From Pseudomonas azotoformans (lineage in GTDB: Bacteria; Pseudomonadota; Gammaproteobacteria; Pseudomonadales; Pseudomonadaceae), in assembly GCF_900103345.1 (NCBI RefSeq), contig NZ_LT629702.1, positions 1,116,001 to 1,180,000 of the forward strand: a stretch of 64,000 nucleotides of DNA, read 5' to 3'. This document shows, one piece after another, positions 26,630 through 35,985 of the stretch. A program made the translations under genes and the position numbers. The notes under the pieces are model-generated. The model searched no databases and was not told the DNA's origin. It saw nothing but the letters and a program-made list of their open reading frames with translations. Position 1 is the first letter of the stretch. Each line of letters starts with the position of its first letter.

Positions 26630-27552
26630 GCCGTGACGTTGCCCGCGCCGCCGCCCAATGGCTGGCGCTGCTCGAATCCGGCGCGGCCACCGAGCGTGAC
26701 CACGCCGCGTTGCAGCACTGGCGAGACAGCCACCCCCAGCACGAGCAGACCTGGCAAAAAGCCCAGACCCTGCGCCAGCGTTTCAGCGACTTGCCCCAGG
26801 CCCTGGCGATGGCCAGTCTCGACCGTCCGCAACCGGGGCGGCGCGCGGTGCTCAAGCGTGCATTGGGTATCGCAGCCTTGGTGCCAACGGCCTGGCTGGT
26901 CAGCCGCCAATTGCCCATCGAGGCGTGGCGCGCCGACCTGCACACTGCCACCGGCGAGCGCAAGCGCATGTCCTTGGCCGATGGCGGCAGCTTGCAGCTC
27001 AACACGGCGACAGCAGTGGACATGGACCTTGCACAGCGGCGCATCACACTCGTAGACGGTGAGTTGGCGCTGAATGTACCCGGGGCGGCGGCGATGACGG
27101 TGCAGACCCGCTATGGCGAATTGCGGGTCAGCCAGGCCGAGGTGTGTGTCCGGCAGCTGGCCAAGGGTTGTCTGGTGTCGGTGCTCAAGGGCGCGGTCCA
27201 GGTACGCGACCTGAACGGGCAAATGGCGACGTTGCCGGGTGGTCAGCAAGCCTCGCTGCAAGCCGGCGGGCTCGGCGCCTGGGCACCGTTCGATGTGTTG
27301 CAACTGGGTTGGCGCGACGGCGTGCTGACCGCACAGAACCAGGCGCTGGGCGACTTCTTGCGGGAATTGGAACGTTATCGTCCCGGTGTGTTGCGCTGGG
27401 ATCCGAGCCTGGAAACGTTGCGAGTGACCGGCAGTTTTCGCCTGGACGACACCGACCGCATCCTCAACTTGCTGGCCCAGACCCTGGGGCTGGAACTGCA
27501 CGCACGTACACGCTATTGGGTCACCCTGACACCGCGCAAATCGCTCACCTGA
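26626..27552 (+). CDS. FecR-like anti-sigma/transmembrane regulator
   Basis: An inner-membrane regulator of 308 aa passing a signal from a TonB receptor to the ECF sigma factor. It has an N-terminal DUF4880-like cytoplasmic domain (AAQWLALLESG, then HPQHEQTWQKA), one weakly hydrophobic segment near residue 85 (GIAALVPTAWLV), a periplasmic FecR domain (TATGERKRMSLADGGS) and a C-terminal STN-like module. The start TTG at 26626 overlaps the sigma TGA. A TTG at 26608 is possible but would lie inside the sigma gene. Confidence 0.88.
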   Translation: MSRDVARAAAQWLALLESGAATERDHAALQHWRDSHPQHEQTWQKAQTLRQRFSDLPQALAMASLDRPQPGRRAVLKRALGIAALVPTAWLVSRQLPIEAWRADLHTATGERKRMSLADGGSLQLNTATAVDMDLAQRRITLVDGELALNVPGAAAMTVQTRYGELRVSQAEVCVRQLAKGCLVSVLKGAVQVRDLNGQMATLPGGQQASLQAGGLGAWAPFDVLQLGWRDGVLTAQNQALGDFLRELERYRPGVLRWDPSLETLRVTGSFRLDDTDRILNLLAQTLGLELHARTRYWVTLTPRKSLT

Positions 27553-27690
27553 TGCGGGTGCGGTAATTCTTATATATCTATATAGAATAAATAAAGAGTT
27601 ATATATTCCTTTTATTGTCGTTGTCGATAGCGCATTTTGAGGGCCTGCGCATTCGTGCGGATTGACCCAACAGCCAGAAGGAAAGCCGAC

Positions 27691-27906
27691 ATGACCATTA
27701 AAGCGATCAACGTGCGCAACCAGTTCAAGGGCGTGATCAAGGAAATTCTGCTGGGGGAAGTGGTGTCGGAAATCGACGTGCAGACCGCGTCCGGCATTGT
27801 GACTTCGGTGATCACCACCCGCTCGGTGCGTGACCTCGAATTGAAAGTGGGCAGTGAAGTGATTGCCTTTGTGAAGTCCACCGAAGTGTCCATCGCCAAG
27901 TTGTAA
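27691..27906 (+). CDS. Mop-type molybdopterin/molybdate-binding protein (TOBE domain)
   Basis: A single-domain molbindin of 71 aa binding molybdate or a similar oxyanion in the cytoplasm. The Mop pattern is clear: INVRNQFKGVIKEI at the N-terminus and LKVGSEVIAFVKSTEVSIAK at the end. AGAAGGA precedes the ATG. No modABC genes are near; the molybdoenzyme NicAB lies 21 kb away. An AT-rich 100-bp stretch upstream (27570-27615) probably holds its promoter. Confidence 0.88.
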   Translation: MTIKAINVRNQFKGVIKEILLGEVVSEIDVQTASGIVTSVITTRSVRDLELKVGSEVIAFVKSTEVSIAKL

Positions 27907-27912
27907 ACGACT

Positions 27913-27934
27913 GCCCCCGCACTCAGGCGGGGGC
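27913..27934. terminator. Hairpin between convergent mop and large repeat-protein gene
   Basis: GCCCCCGC, loop ACTCAG, GCGGGGGC: an 8-bp perfect GC stem directly after the Mop stop and 9 bp before the end of the opposite gene. It lacks a strong T-tract on either side, but its place suggests termination in both directions. Confidence 0.65.
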
Positions 27935-27943
27935 GGTCATGAC

Positions 27944-30900
27944 TCAAGCGATCTTCGGTCCACTGCCACCCGGTGGATGCGGCTGCGGTCTCTCCGGCGG
28001 TGCATCCGTCGGCAGGCTCTTGGGTTTTGCGTTCGGGTCTTTGTAGCCCTTGTGCAAGCCGCCATCCAGGCGATTGCTCGACGAGCCGCCTTTCTGCGGC
28101 GTCTCGTCGAAGTGTTCCCACTCCGATTGCTGGAAGCGGAAGATACTGTCGTCGGTCGGCGTGTCACGGCCACCGTAGTGGTGGATTTCGTAGTGGGCGT
28201 ATTCGACCTTGTCGGCCCAGTTGTCCTGCAACAGACCGTCGCCGGCCAGGTCGCGATACCAGTCGTTTTCCTTCTCGGTGGCCTTCTGTTTTTTGTTGTG
28301 GTCGACAAAGTAGCCGATGATCCCGCCCACTACTGCCAGTACCACGCCCACCAGGAACAGCGGCCCGGTCAACGCCGCCGCCGTGCCCGCGCCAAACAGC
28401 GCCGCAGCGCCGAGCACCCCGGCGGATGCGCCGAACGCACCGCCGGCCACTTGCAGGCCACCGGCCGCCTGGGCCAAGGGGTCCTTGTCCTTCACGCCGC
28501 TCTTGATCGCCAGCGCGCCCAGTACGATGTCGGCAAAACCGCCGGCAATGTCCGTGGCCGGGCCTAGCACCTTGATTACGGAACCGGCGATCTTCGCTGA
28601 TTTGGACGCGCCCAGCTTGGCCGCACCCGCAGCGGCCAGGCCGTCATCCAGGTGGGTGGCCAGGCCCTCGGTGGCTTCGGTGACCGCCTTGTCGCCCTCG
28701 CCGAACAGCTTGGAGATGCCGTCGTACTGGCTGTCCGGCACCGCATCGAGGGCGGTGGCGATCTTGGCTTTGACATCCGAGGGCAGTTCGCTGACGCGAA
28801 ACTCGAAGTTCGGCTCCTGCATGCCGGTCTTGCCCCAGATCTCCGGCAGGGTCTTGTCCAGCCCTAGGAAGTCCACCAGGCCACCTTTGCCCAGGCTTTC
28901 GCCGATCTTGTCGCCCAGGCGCACGAAGTGGCTGGAGCCGCCGGCAAAACTCAGGAAGTCCTTGGCGATGGTCATGCGTTGCGCCGGGGTTTCGCCCAGC
29001 TTGCCGCCTTTGCCCACCAGTTGGTAAATCCCGGAGAACAGGCTCACACCGGCGCCCAGGGAACCGAGAATGCCCTTGCTGTTGAGGGTGTTGAACACCT
29101 CGCCGAGCATGCCGCGATCGGCCACCGGGATGTAGGGTTTGCTCAGGGCGGTTTTCAGGTCGGCTTCGCTGATCGCGCCGTTTTTCTGGTACACGGCGCC
29201 CAGTTCTTCCAGGGCCTTGGTGACGGCGGCGGATTTTTCCTTGCCTTGCAGGCCTTCGTTGAGGAATTTCTCCAGGGTTTCCTGGGTGCGGCGCGGCAAG
29301 TCCAGTACGTTGCCCTTGAGCACGCCTTTGAGCAGGCCGAACAGGTCCTTGGTGGCCAGCTCCTTGTTCTCGTCGGAGATTTTGCTCGGGTCCGACAGAA
29401 TGGCATTCAGGTCGGTGGTCAAGCCGTCGGCCTGGATGTTCTGCGCGGCTTTGCTGGCGGCAGCCGGGTCGAACAGCGACAGCGACGTCAGGGTATCGCT
29501 GAGGTCTTTCTGTGCCTCGTAGGTTTTGCCCTGGCTTTGCAGGTCCTTGAGGTACAACACGTAGTCCGGGTTGGAAGTGAGGTCCAGCAGCTTCTGCTTG
29601 ATCTCGTCCTTGTTCGGCAGCTTGTTGATGGCCTCGTCCATCTTCGACTTGTAGTCGGCCTGCACGGTGGGGTCGTTGAACAGTTCACCGATCTGCTTCT
29701 GCACGGCCTTGCCGTCGATGATGTCGTGCATGTCGGCCGAAGTCAGTTGGGTCTGCTTGTCATCGAACTCGCGCCAGGTGGTGTTGAACGGGCGCTTGGC
29801 TTCTTCGTAGCCGGTGATGCCGTGGCCGTTCTGGTACGCGGCTTGCGCTTCGAGGGCGCGGACCAGCTTGGCGCGCGGGTCGTCCTTGGCAATCGAACCG
29901 TTCTTCACGCCTTCGCGGTAGGTGTCGATCAGTTGCGTGGTGGCCAGCTCGCTGACGCTGAGGGTCGGTGATTTGTCGTCCTTTTCATCGGCGTGCACGC
30001 CGGTGTCCAGGTTCAGCACATCCAGGTCATCGGCCTTGGGCAGGTTGTGCTTGGCACGTGTGTCGTCCACCGAACTGGCGCTCCAGGCTTCCCACTTGGC
30101 GGCCACGTCGTCGTAAAGCTGCGGGCTGAGTTCCTTGGAGACGATCACCTTGCCTTCGCTGGTTTCGTAGCGGATCAGGCCGTCGCCCAGTTCATCCGGG
30201 GAGCCGAAGGTGATGTCGGTGTTTTTCAGGAAGTCATTCGGCCCGGCCAATTTATAGCCTTCGCCTTCGCTGGTGTGGATCTTGGCCCAGGTGTCATTGG
30301 CGGTGGCGACGCTCTTGAACAGCTCGGGGCTGACGTCGGAGGACACCACCACCTTGGTGCCGTCATGCAGCTCGTAGGTGAGGATGTGGTCTTTCTGGTC
30401 GTTGTTCCAATTGAAGTTCTTGTAGTCGTTCAGGCCCGGCACCGGGGTGTTGGCATCGGCCAGTACCGCGCCGTTATTCAGCTCGCCTTCCACCACGGCT
30501 TTCTTGCCGGGGTCGGTGTAGACCGCGTGCAGGCCGGCCAGGTAGTCGAACAGCTTGGGGTTGTCGTCGCGGGCCACCACCATTTTCTGGCCATTGCTTT
30601 CAAAGCGGATCAGGCCTGGGCCGACTTCATCCACAGGGCCCACCGTGGTGCCGGCGTAGGGCGGCCACACTTCGTTGTCGCTGGCGCGCTTATAGCCGGC
30701 GTCTTCACTGGTGGCGAGTCCGGTGAAACTGGCGTAGGCGTCCTTGGCTTTCTGGAAGGCTTCGGGGTTGTCGCGCTGGCTGATGACGACCTTGGTGCCG
30801 TCCTGGGTCTCGTAGCGGATCACACCCGGGCCGGTTTCATCCGGTGCGCCGAGGGATTTGTAATCGGCGAGTTTGCCCGGCGCAGTGCCATCGGCACCGA

Positions 30901-31294
30901 GGCTCTGGTAGCCGGCATTCTGGCTGGCGATCACGCCGGAGAGGGACTTGAAGTCCTGGCTGACCTGCTTGAACAGCTCGGGGCTGTCCTGTTCGCTGAC
31001 GATGACTTTCTTGCCGTCCTGGGTTTCATAACGGATCAGCCCAGGGCCGACTTCATCGGGCGGGCCGATGGCCTTGTAGTCGGCCAATGCCTTGGGCGGC
31101 GTGGCATCCTTGGCGGCGAGTTCGTAGCCGTCTTTTTTACTCGCATCCAGCCCCGATGGTGGCTTGTCCTGGGCCTCAACCTTTTTGTTGTTGGCGCTTT
31201 GCTTGAGCAACGCATGGAACTGCACGCCGGACTTGGGCGGCGTGCGGGGAAGGGCTTTGGGGTCGGACGAGCGATCGAGGGGCTGGGTCGTCAT
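27944..31294 (-). CDS. Large repeat protein, possibly HrpK/HrpF-like type III translocator/effector
   Basis: An 1116-aa protein without a signal peptide. Five degenerate repeats of about 70 residues fill roughly residues 55-410; each carries a variant of DEVGPGLIRYETQDGKKVIVS followed by a helix with SPELF. A long helical part follows. Near residues 860-1000 there are several Ala/Gly-rich hydrophobic stretches, the last ending GGIIGYFVDHNKK, then a hydrophilic Pro-rich tail. The membrane segments near the C-terminus and the polar N-terminus recall HrpK/HrpF/NopX-like proteins. No type III secretion gene or clear hrp box is in the window. Start at 31294 has AGGAG upstream. Identity is uncertain. 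Confidence 0.5.
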   Translation of the reverse strand: MTTQPLDRSSDPKALPRTPPKSGVQFHALLKQSANNKKVEAQDKPPSGLDASKKDGYELAAKDATPPKALADYKAIGPPDEVGPGLIRYETQDGKKVIVSEQDSPELFKQVSQDFKSLSGVIASQNAGYQSLGADGTAPGKLADYKSLGAPDETGPGVIRYETQDGTKVVISQRDNPEAFQKAKDAYASFTGLATSEDAGYKRASDNEVWPPYAGTTVGPVDEVGPGLIRFESNGQKMVVARDDNPKLFDYLAGLHAVYTDPGKKAVVEGELNNGAVLADANTPVPGLNDYKNFNWNNDQKDHILTYELHDGTKVVVSSDVSPELFKSVATANDTWAKIHTSEGEGYKLAGPNDFLKNTDITFGSPDELGDGLIRYETSEGKVIVSKELSPQLYDDVAAKWEAWSASSVDDTRAKHNLPKADDLDVLNLDTGVHADEKDDKSPTLSVSELATTQLIDTYREGVKNGSIAKDDPRAKLVRALEAQAAYQNGHGITGYEEAKRPFNTTWREFDDKQTQLTSADMHDIIDGKAVQKQIGELFNDPTVQADYKSKMDEAINKLPNKDEIKQKLLDLTSNPDYVLYLKDLQSQGKTYEAQKDLSDTLTSLSLFDPAAASKAAQNIQADGLTTDLNAILSDPSKISDENKELATKDLFGLLKGVLKGNVLDLPRRTQETLEKFLNEGLQGKEKSAAVTKALEELGAVYQKNGAISEADLKTALSKPYIPVADRGMLGEVFNTLNSKGILGSLGAGVSLFSGIYQLVGKGGKLGETPAQRMTIAKDFLSFAGGSSHFVRLGDKIGESLGKGGLVDFLGLDKTLPEIWGKTGMQEPNFEFRVSELPSDVKAKIATALDAVPDSQYDGISKLFGEGDKAVTEATEGLATHLDDGLAAAGAAKLGASKSAKIAGSVIKVLGPATDIAGGFADIVLGALAIKSGVKDKDPLAQAAGGLQVAGGAFGASAGVLGAAALFGAGTAAALTGPLFLVGVVLAVVGGIIGYFVDHNKKQKATEKENDWYRDLAGDGLLQDNWADKVEYAHYEIHHYGGRDTPTDDSIFRFQQSEWEHFDETPQKGGSSSNRLDGGLHKGYKDPNAKPKSLPTDAPPERPQPHPPGGSGPKIA

Positions 31295-31305
31295 GCCATG
31301 GAACT

Positions 31306-31351
31306 CCTGCTGTTGCCGATTGCGGCGGTCGGCAAAAACAGTAACAGCAGG
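31306..31351 (-). promoter_or_regulatory. Leader hairpin that could cover a ribosome-binding site
   Basis: In the minus-strand transcript, CCTGCTGTT (31351-31343) can pair with AACAGCAGG (31314-31306), whose last bases form part of the AGGAG Shine-Dalgarno of the gene starting at 31294. Folding would partly hide that site. Confidence 0.4.
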
Positions 31352-31516
31352 GGTTCGGCGCTCGTTGCGAAAAGTTGTGAATTGAGTCTGCCGGCGACAT
31401 AAATGTACACACCACTGTAAGGCGTGAGCGGAAAACTCTGATGGGCGCAATGTTGCCAGGTCGATAGGTTGGCCAGAGTCAGGACCATTTACTACAGGGA
31501 TGGTAAACCTCATATC

Positions 31517-34500
31517 ATGACCTTGAGACTTCCCGTGCCGATATCATCCTCCATCGCCGTGCAGACTACTCAGCCTGCCAATCTGCCTGATAGTGACGTT
31601 CCCCGCGCCCAATACAAAGGAACACCCGACCACATTCGCATGCGTCGGGATGTGTCGGGTGCATCCGGGGATGATCGACATACTCACGCCAACGGCATTC
31701 CGGATGCGGATGTTCCCGAATTGTTTCATGCAAAAGTTACAGTCGCTAAACATGAGTTTACCCGCGCTGACTACTTGCGAGGTTATAACGCGCCTGCTTC
31801 AGTGGCACTGCCGGGTTATTCCAGATCAATGAGCGATGTGGCGCTCATGAGGCTTGCGGTGGATAACACACTAAGCCCGGAGCAAATGGGCGCGTTGCAG
31901 CGCTTGGCTGAGCAGCGGGTTATCAACCGTACTCAAAGCACGTTGGCTACCTTCACGAAGGTAATCTCAACCCATGGAGTAAAGGTCACTCCTGCGCCAC
32001 AGAGTTACTATCTGTCCATGGTCAACCAGCTAGCGGGAGGTGAGTGTGCCGGGCTTTCACATATACTTTCCCTGGCGGTGGCAGAAGGGAAACACGAGAC
32101 TTTTCTGAGTAACCTCTACTACGCGGTTGCCAATCCGGATACGCCGGAGTCCCAGGCGTTTTTCCAGAAAATTACCGAGGTACAGGCCCGTGTAAAAAAA
32201 CGTGGGGTTGCGCATGATCCCGCTACCGTGAAGGTTGCGCCCTACACAGATATCGCCCCCCAGTTGCTCGATTCTCCTGCCACCAAAACGCTCTTGATCA
32301 GCAGTGAGGGCCATCGTCTGACCGCTGGCGTTATCGTTGACCCAAAGGGGGGGCGTACGTATTACTTCAGTGATCCTAATACGGGTTTTACTGAGTCGGT
32401 GTCTGAGCAACTATTTAAAGATGTACTGGCGAAGATATTTACCGACCCCGCTCTGAAACATTTCATTCAACCCTTGAAAGGCTTCCCGGGTGAGCCGAAA
32501 TATCTTATCAGTGTGTTTAATCGTGATTACATTCCGCAGATATCCGGCGCATCCAACGACATCAAGTTCATGTACGACCGTCCTCTGAGTGGGCTGGACA
32601 CTGTCACAGTGCTCAATACTTCACGGCTGCCGACGGTTCAGGATTCCCACCTCAAGGCGCATTCCCCCGAACACACCGCCATCAAAGATTATGAGCGGGT
32701 GGTGCAAGGGCTGGACAACATGCAGGCCAGCAGAGGCATGCCGCAGTATCACCAGGCAAAGACCGTTCTGGAGGCCGTCAATCTATTCATCAGCAGCCAC
32801 CCTGCTTCCGCGCTCGTACCGGCCATGGAGACACTCAGGAAACGTTTGACCAGTGCGATCAACGAGGCAACTACGCCTGTTGAGTATCCCTATGTTTTCG
32901 AGCGTATGGAGCAAGATCGTGTGGAGTTGGCCGAGGGTAAAGTCGGCTTGCCGAAGCATTTCCAAAGTGAAGCCATTCAGGGCAAGACCGTTGATATAAA
33001 GAGTAATGGTGGTGGTGACCCCGATAGGGCAGTACGGGTAAGAGATGCTGTAGACGACGCTCTGAAGAAGCTCGCGCAGAGCGATCCGGCAGCGGCGCAG
33101 GCGATCGGGGGAAAAGTCAGGGTGATTATTGCCAACCCTGGCGATCAACAAGAAACGCGGCTGCACTTTAACAGTCCGCCGACATTGATCATTGGTGATG
33201 ATTTTTTTGCGTCACCCCCTGCAACTGACGCTACGGTCGCCGATCGAATCGGCCATCAAGCTCAGGCGGACGGAGGAAAGGTCGAAGCGTCCAGGCAGGC
33301 TGCGCTGATTGTGGGCAAGCTAGGGATGCTGGGCTATTACAAAGCTGACTCCCAAGGGTTCCTTGAGGTGGTTAACAACAAGGAGCCCTTTCGCGACGGA
33401 GGCAGTAACGTCAGCGCACGCGCCGCCAGAAGCCCAGGTGATTTCATGGAGGAGACCTTCACCGCACGTGTGTACGATGGAAAGGTCGGTAGTGAAACCG
33501 ATGCTGCCCTCAATAGGCTTTTCGCTCCAGCAGCCAACGCTCCACCACCCACCACCCCGCAGCCACCGAGCACGCCGACTCTGCCGGTCAATACGGGAGC
33601 ATCACCGACCACAGCGGGGGGGACGATTGACGAGGCTGAAGTAAAACGCCTGCAAGCACTTGATGAAACCCGCGCGCCCTTGCAAATAGGGGAAGCGAGC
33701 GTCAGCCGAGTCGAACTCTATAAAATGGGCGTGCACGTCAAGGGTAAGCCAGTTGAAAACACAGTGCCCATGGATGCCAAGGGGCGTATCAGCGGCGACG
33801 TGGAAATCGACTACGACCGTCTTGTGGCTTTTTTGAAGTCGACATCGCCTGAAGTTGGGGCGCGCGTGACATCCATCGTCAGTGAAATTGCTGCCAAGCG
33901 CAGCCCTGTCACGGCTCCCTTGGCGACCCGTAGCGACGGCAGTCCCGTCCCTGAACACTTCCAGAAGCAACTACGTGACACATCACGACAGGCTGCTGAG
34001 ATACGTGACGTGCAGGGCAGCGGCAAACCGCTGCCCGCAAATTTTTTCTCCCCGGCAGAAACATCGGGAAAGCCGGGGGCGACTAAAGCCGCCGGCCTCG
34101 GCTTCCAGGCCTTCAGCACATTCCACGGGCTGCGCAGTTCCATAGAGAGTTTTCAACGTGGCGATACGACGGCGGGTGCCATCGCAGCGGGCGCTGTAGC
34201 GTCTGACTATGTCGGGATGGGTGTAGAGGCTGGCCTCAACAAAATGGCGCAGTCGGCAGTCAAAACCACGACGCCGACGATAATGGGCTTCAAGTCCTCG
34301 ACGATAGGCAAGATGATTGGAAAGGTTGCGGGTGGGGCCAGCGCCGCTATCAGTGTTCCTTTTGATATCAACAATGCCGTCGATTCGTTCAATAAAGCGG
34401 CTGGCAGTACCGGTAAGGAAGCGCAGGATCACTATGTCAACGGTGCATTCGCCGTCACCAATGCGGTGACTTCGATAGCTTTGAGCGCCGCATTTCTGGC

Positions 34501-35926
34501 CGGCGCGAGTACTGCCGGGCCGGTGGGACTTGCAGTGGCGGCAATATTGATGACCGCACAAGCGATTTACTCGGCCGTGCGTACTGTGGAAGACATCAAT
34601 GAATACACGCCGCTGTCCGGTTCGAAAAAGTTCGAAGTCGGACTGAAAACATTCCTGGGGTTTGAGCCTGGCTTTGATGTCATGAAGCCTTATCTGGAGG
34701 CGAAATATGCCAAGGAGTACGACACGCAGAAGAGGACATACCATCAGGCCTTCCTGGACGGCCCGGGCAAAGACCATTTCGAACGTGTTGTATTTGGCGC
34801 TGGGGACGTAGTCGTCACGCAGGTGCCGGGAAAGGTTGGCCTGACAGGCCAGCACTGGTGGCTTCCGATCACTTATTTGCTGAACCTGATCAAAGTGGAT
34901 GGGAAAGTCCCATCCGTTAACATCAGGGGGGGTAATGATCGTATCAATGCGCCTGCCGACTCCTGGAACGGCATGTCAGTCAAGCCTGTGGAGGGTGCAC
35001 AGGGGTCAGGAAAGGCCACGCTGTGGGACCTGGGCGATGGCGATGACGAGGTGGCGGGAGTATTCAGCAAACCCAACTTCTTCTTGTTGGGGGGAGGGAA
35101 AAAACTGATCAGTGGGGGAGAGGCTGATGATTCGGTTATCTTTAGCGCTGATGCACGTCAGACCCTGCAGCAGGCAGAGCAGGTCTGGGATACTCAGAAT
35201 AATAAAGGATTCAGTAAAAAAGCCACTGAACTCTGGGGGGGGGAGGGCCGTAATACACTGGTGTTTTCCGGCAGCTTGAGCACCACTTACGCCGAAGGCA
35301 AAGACACTAAAACCGCCAGCTATTCAGGGCATGTCATTGACTTCAAGACCGGGTTGATTTCAGTCAGTACGCCAGACTCGAAAACAGAAGGTACTTCTCC
35401 CATTGCCTATTTTCATGAGTTTTCAAATGCCGCCACAGTTGAAAATGGCGAAAGTTATATCGTGGGTGATGACCAGAGCAATCTGTTTACCCTGAACGGC
35501 AAGGAAGATGTGGTTTTGACCGGCAAGGGCTCCAATGTTGTCGTGATCAATGGCGGCGCTAAAATTGTCGGAGAGGGCGGCCCCAATACCTACATCGTCA
35601 ACAAAAGCGATAAGGGGGTCACCATCAAGGACCCGAACGACAGTGTGATCAAGTTGGACTACAGCTCGGCACAGGTGTCGGGATGGAGGGTTTCAGCCTC
35701 GGGGGACTTGACTGTAAACCTTAAGGGGGATGAGCCTGGAAGCGAACGTCAACTGGTGGTCCAGAATGCTTTCCCCAGCGATTCAACGAGTGACAAGGCA
35801 CGGCCCGCATTTATCACCAATGACGGTGTGATGATGGCAATCAACGCGCCACGCCAGCCTGGTTCAGGCACACGTGTTGTGCAGGTCAACAGTGTCAAAG
35901 TCGAAGGTCCCATGCCCCAAGCCTGA
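31517..35926 (+). CDS. Giant multidomain toxin-like protein (YopT-like protease, TcdA/TcdB-pore-like region)
   Basis: A 1469-aa protein with no signal peptide. Residues about 160-300 carry a papain-like triad in the YopT/C58 arrangement: Cys177 in GGECAGLSH, His266 in SEGHRLTAG and Asp286 in YYFSDPNTG. Residues about 490-660 recall anthrax lethal factor-like metalloproteases but lack HExxH. A Pro/Thr-rich linker follows. Residues about 840-1110 resemble the TcdA/TcdB pore domain (GAIAAGAVASDYVGMG, then hydrophobic helices). The last 350 residues are Gly/Asp-rich beta repeats (GGNDRI, GDGDDEV, GEGGPNTYIV), similar to Mcf/FitD and RTX toxins. Lower GC suggests transfer. The ATG at 31517 is preferred, though it lacks a good Shine-Dalgarno. 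Confidence 0.65.
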   Translation: MTLRLPVPISSSIAVQTTQPANLPDSDVPRAQYKGTPDHIRMRRDVSGASGDDRHTHANGIPDADVPELFHAKVTVAKHEFTRADYLRGYNAPASVALPGYSRSMSDVALMRLAVDNTLSPEQMGALQRLAEQRVINRTQSTLATFTKVISTHGVKVTPAPQSYYLSMVNQLAGGECAGLSHILSLAVAEGKHETFLSNLYYAVANPDTPESQAFFQKITEVQARVKKRGVAHDPATVKVAPYTDIAPQLLDSPATKTLLISSEGHRLTAGVIVDPKGGRTYYFSDPNTGFTESVSEQLFKDVLAKIFTDPALKHFIQPLKGFPGEPKYLISVFNRDYIPQISGASNDIKFMYDRPLSGLDTVTVLNTSRLPTVQDSHLKAHSPEHTAIKDYERVVQGLDNMQASRGMPQYHQAKTVLEAVNLFISSHPASALVPAMETLRKRLTSAINEATTPVEYPYVFERMEQDRVELAEGKVGLPKHFQSEAIQGKTVDIKSNGGGDPDRAVRVRDAVDDALKKLAQSDPAAAQAIGGKVRVIIANPGDQQETRLHFNSPPTLIIGDDFFASPPATDATVADRIGHQAQADGGKVEASRQAALIVGKLGMLGYYKADSQGFLEVVNNKEPFRDGGSNVSARAARSPGDFMEETFTARVYDGKVGSETDAALNRLFAPAANAPPPTTPQPPSTPTLPVNTGASPTTAGGTIDEAEVKRLQALDETRAPLQIGEASVSRVELYKMGVHVKGKPVENTVPMDAKGRISGDVEIDYDRLVAFLKSTSPEVGARVTSIVSEIAAKRSPVTAPLATRSDGSPVPEHFQKQLRDTSRQAAEIRDVQGSGKPLPANFFSPAETSGKPGATKAAGLGFQAFSTFHGLRSSIESFQRGDTTAGAIAAGAVASDYVGMGVEAGLNKMAQSAVKTTTPTIMGFKSSTIGKMIGKVAGGASAAISVPFDINNAVDSFNKAAGSTGKEAQDHYVNGAFAVTNAVTSIALSAAFLAGASTAGPVGLAVAAILMTAQAIYSAVRTVEDINEYTPLSGSKKFEVGLKTFLGFEPGFDVMKPYLEAKYAKEYDTQKRTYHQAFLDGPGKDHFERVVFGAGDVVVTQVPGKVGLTGQHWWLPITYLLNLIKVDGKVPSVNIRGGNDRINAPADSWNGMSVKPVEGAQGSGKATLWDLGDGDDEVAGVFSKPNFFLLGGGKKLISGGEADDSVIFSADARQTLQQAEQVWDTQNNKGFSKKATELWGGEGRNTLVFSGSLSTTYAEGKDTKTASYSGHVIDFKTGLISVSTPDSKTEGTSPIAYFHEFSNAATVENGESYIVGDDQSNLFTLNGKEDVVLTGKGSNVVVINGGAKIVGEGGPNTYIVNKSDKGVTIKDPNDSVIKLDYSSAQVSGWRVSASGDLTVNLKGDEPGSERQLVVQNAFPSDSTSDKARPAFITNDGVMMAINAPRQPGSGTRVVQVNSVKVEGPMPQA

Positions 35927-35985
35927 GTCCCCGCGCAGTAGCAACAGCATGGGGTGGCTGGCACTGGATACAGTGCCAGTCAATC

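Noticed and set aside
28928..29971. 347-codon open frame opposite the HrpK-like gene
   Set aside because: Hydrophobic, Gly/Val-rich shadow frame with no start signal; the minus-strand frame has coherent internal repeats.
31295..31516. HrpL-type box (GGAACC-N15/16-CCAC) before the HrpK-like gene
   Set aside because: I looked on both strands and found no adequate match, so type III control is not supported here.
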